Shown here one piece after another: positions 32,852 through 32,867 of a stretch of 32,867 nt of DNA. Below the pieces are notes generated by a model, which had not been told where the DNA came from, did not search any database, and saw nothing but the letters and a program-made list of their open reading frames with translations. Position numbers and translations under genes: made by a program. This DNA is from Desulfobulbaceae bacterium (GTDB lineage Bacteria > Desulfobacterota > Desulfobulbia > Desulfobulbales > Desulfobulbaceae). Within the stretch, counting starts at the first letter, position 1. Each line of letters begins with the position of its first letter. The stretch lies in contig DNUE01000044.1 in NCBI GenBank assembly GCA_003508005.1, forward strand, positions 1 through 32,867, in the 5' to 3' direction.

Positions 32852-32867
32852 TTACGTACGAAACTCA

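Noticed and set aside
1..32867. tRNA, rRNA, CRISPR array, insertion sequence or phage genes
   Set aside because: I looked for transposase or integrase motifs, regularly spaced repeats and tRNA-like ends and saw none that could be supported by eye.

Overview
The window looks like a chromosomal stretch, or a whole assembly contig, of a Gram-negative deltaproteobacterial-type bacterium. My best guess is Desulfobacterota, possibly Desulfobulbales. The reasons are the lon, mltG, folC and DUF401/DUF493 gene styles, GC-rich coding DNA, and a PEP-CTERM/XrtA exopolysaccharide locus. The taxonomic call is inference; no rRNA or other marker is present.

Left part (about 1-14.5 kb) is housekeeping. A minus-strand hypothetical protein abuts a small plus-strand membrane protein start-to-start. 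The membrane protein runs convergently into a minus-strand GlmU-C-like beta-helix acyltransferase. Next come lon and an overlapping mltG. A six-gene minus-strand operon follows (read from 10.4 down to 6.3 kb): hypothetical, DUF401 membrane protein, nagZ, TM2-domain protein, DUF493 protein, hypothetical. A long inverted repeat separates it from a plus-strand run of UvrD/PcrA helicase, folC and an HNH nuclease.

Middle part (14.5-24.5 kb) is an unusual chemosensory module. A minus-strand PATAN-receiver protein carries a CheB-like domain that seems to have lost all three catalytic residues. Opposite it, behind a strong sigma70-type promoter, run a receiver-PATAN regulator, a methyl-accepting protein with an aberrant signalling tip, a 1404-residue CheA and a ParA-type ATPase with an N-terminal zinc ribbon. 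The CheA has one true Hpt, two near-identical Hpt-like copies without His, a linker full of repeated short motifs and a degenerate ATP lid. No CheW, CheR or stand-alone CheY is in view.

Right part (24.5-32.9 kb) is an XrtA/PEP-CTERM exopolysaccharide locus with visibly lower GC. It holds an XrtA-type AAA ATPase fused to an OmpA peptidoglycan-binding domain, a small Gly-rich PEP-CTERM protein behind a well-spaced sigma54 (-24/-12) element, a TPR lipoprotein (PrsT type), a chain-length determinant, a BY-type tyrosine kinase with a Tyr-rich tail, and the start of a likely PAS-domain sensor broken by the window end and a probable frameshift. The exosortase itself and PrsK/PrsR are not in the window.

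The most interesting reading is that the divergent chemosensory genes, the ParA-type ATPase and the OmpA-anchored ATPase work together to sense, place or gate polysaccharide/PEP-CTERM export. That link rests on gene order and spacing only.
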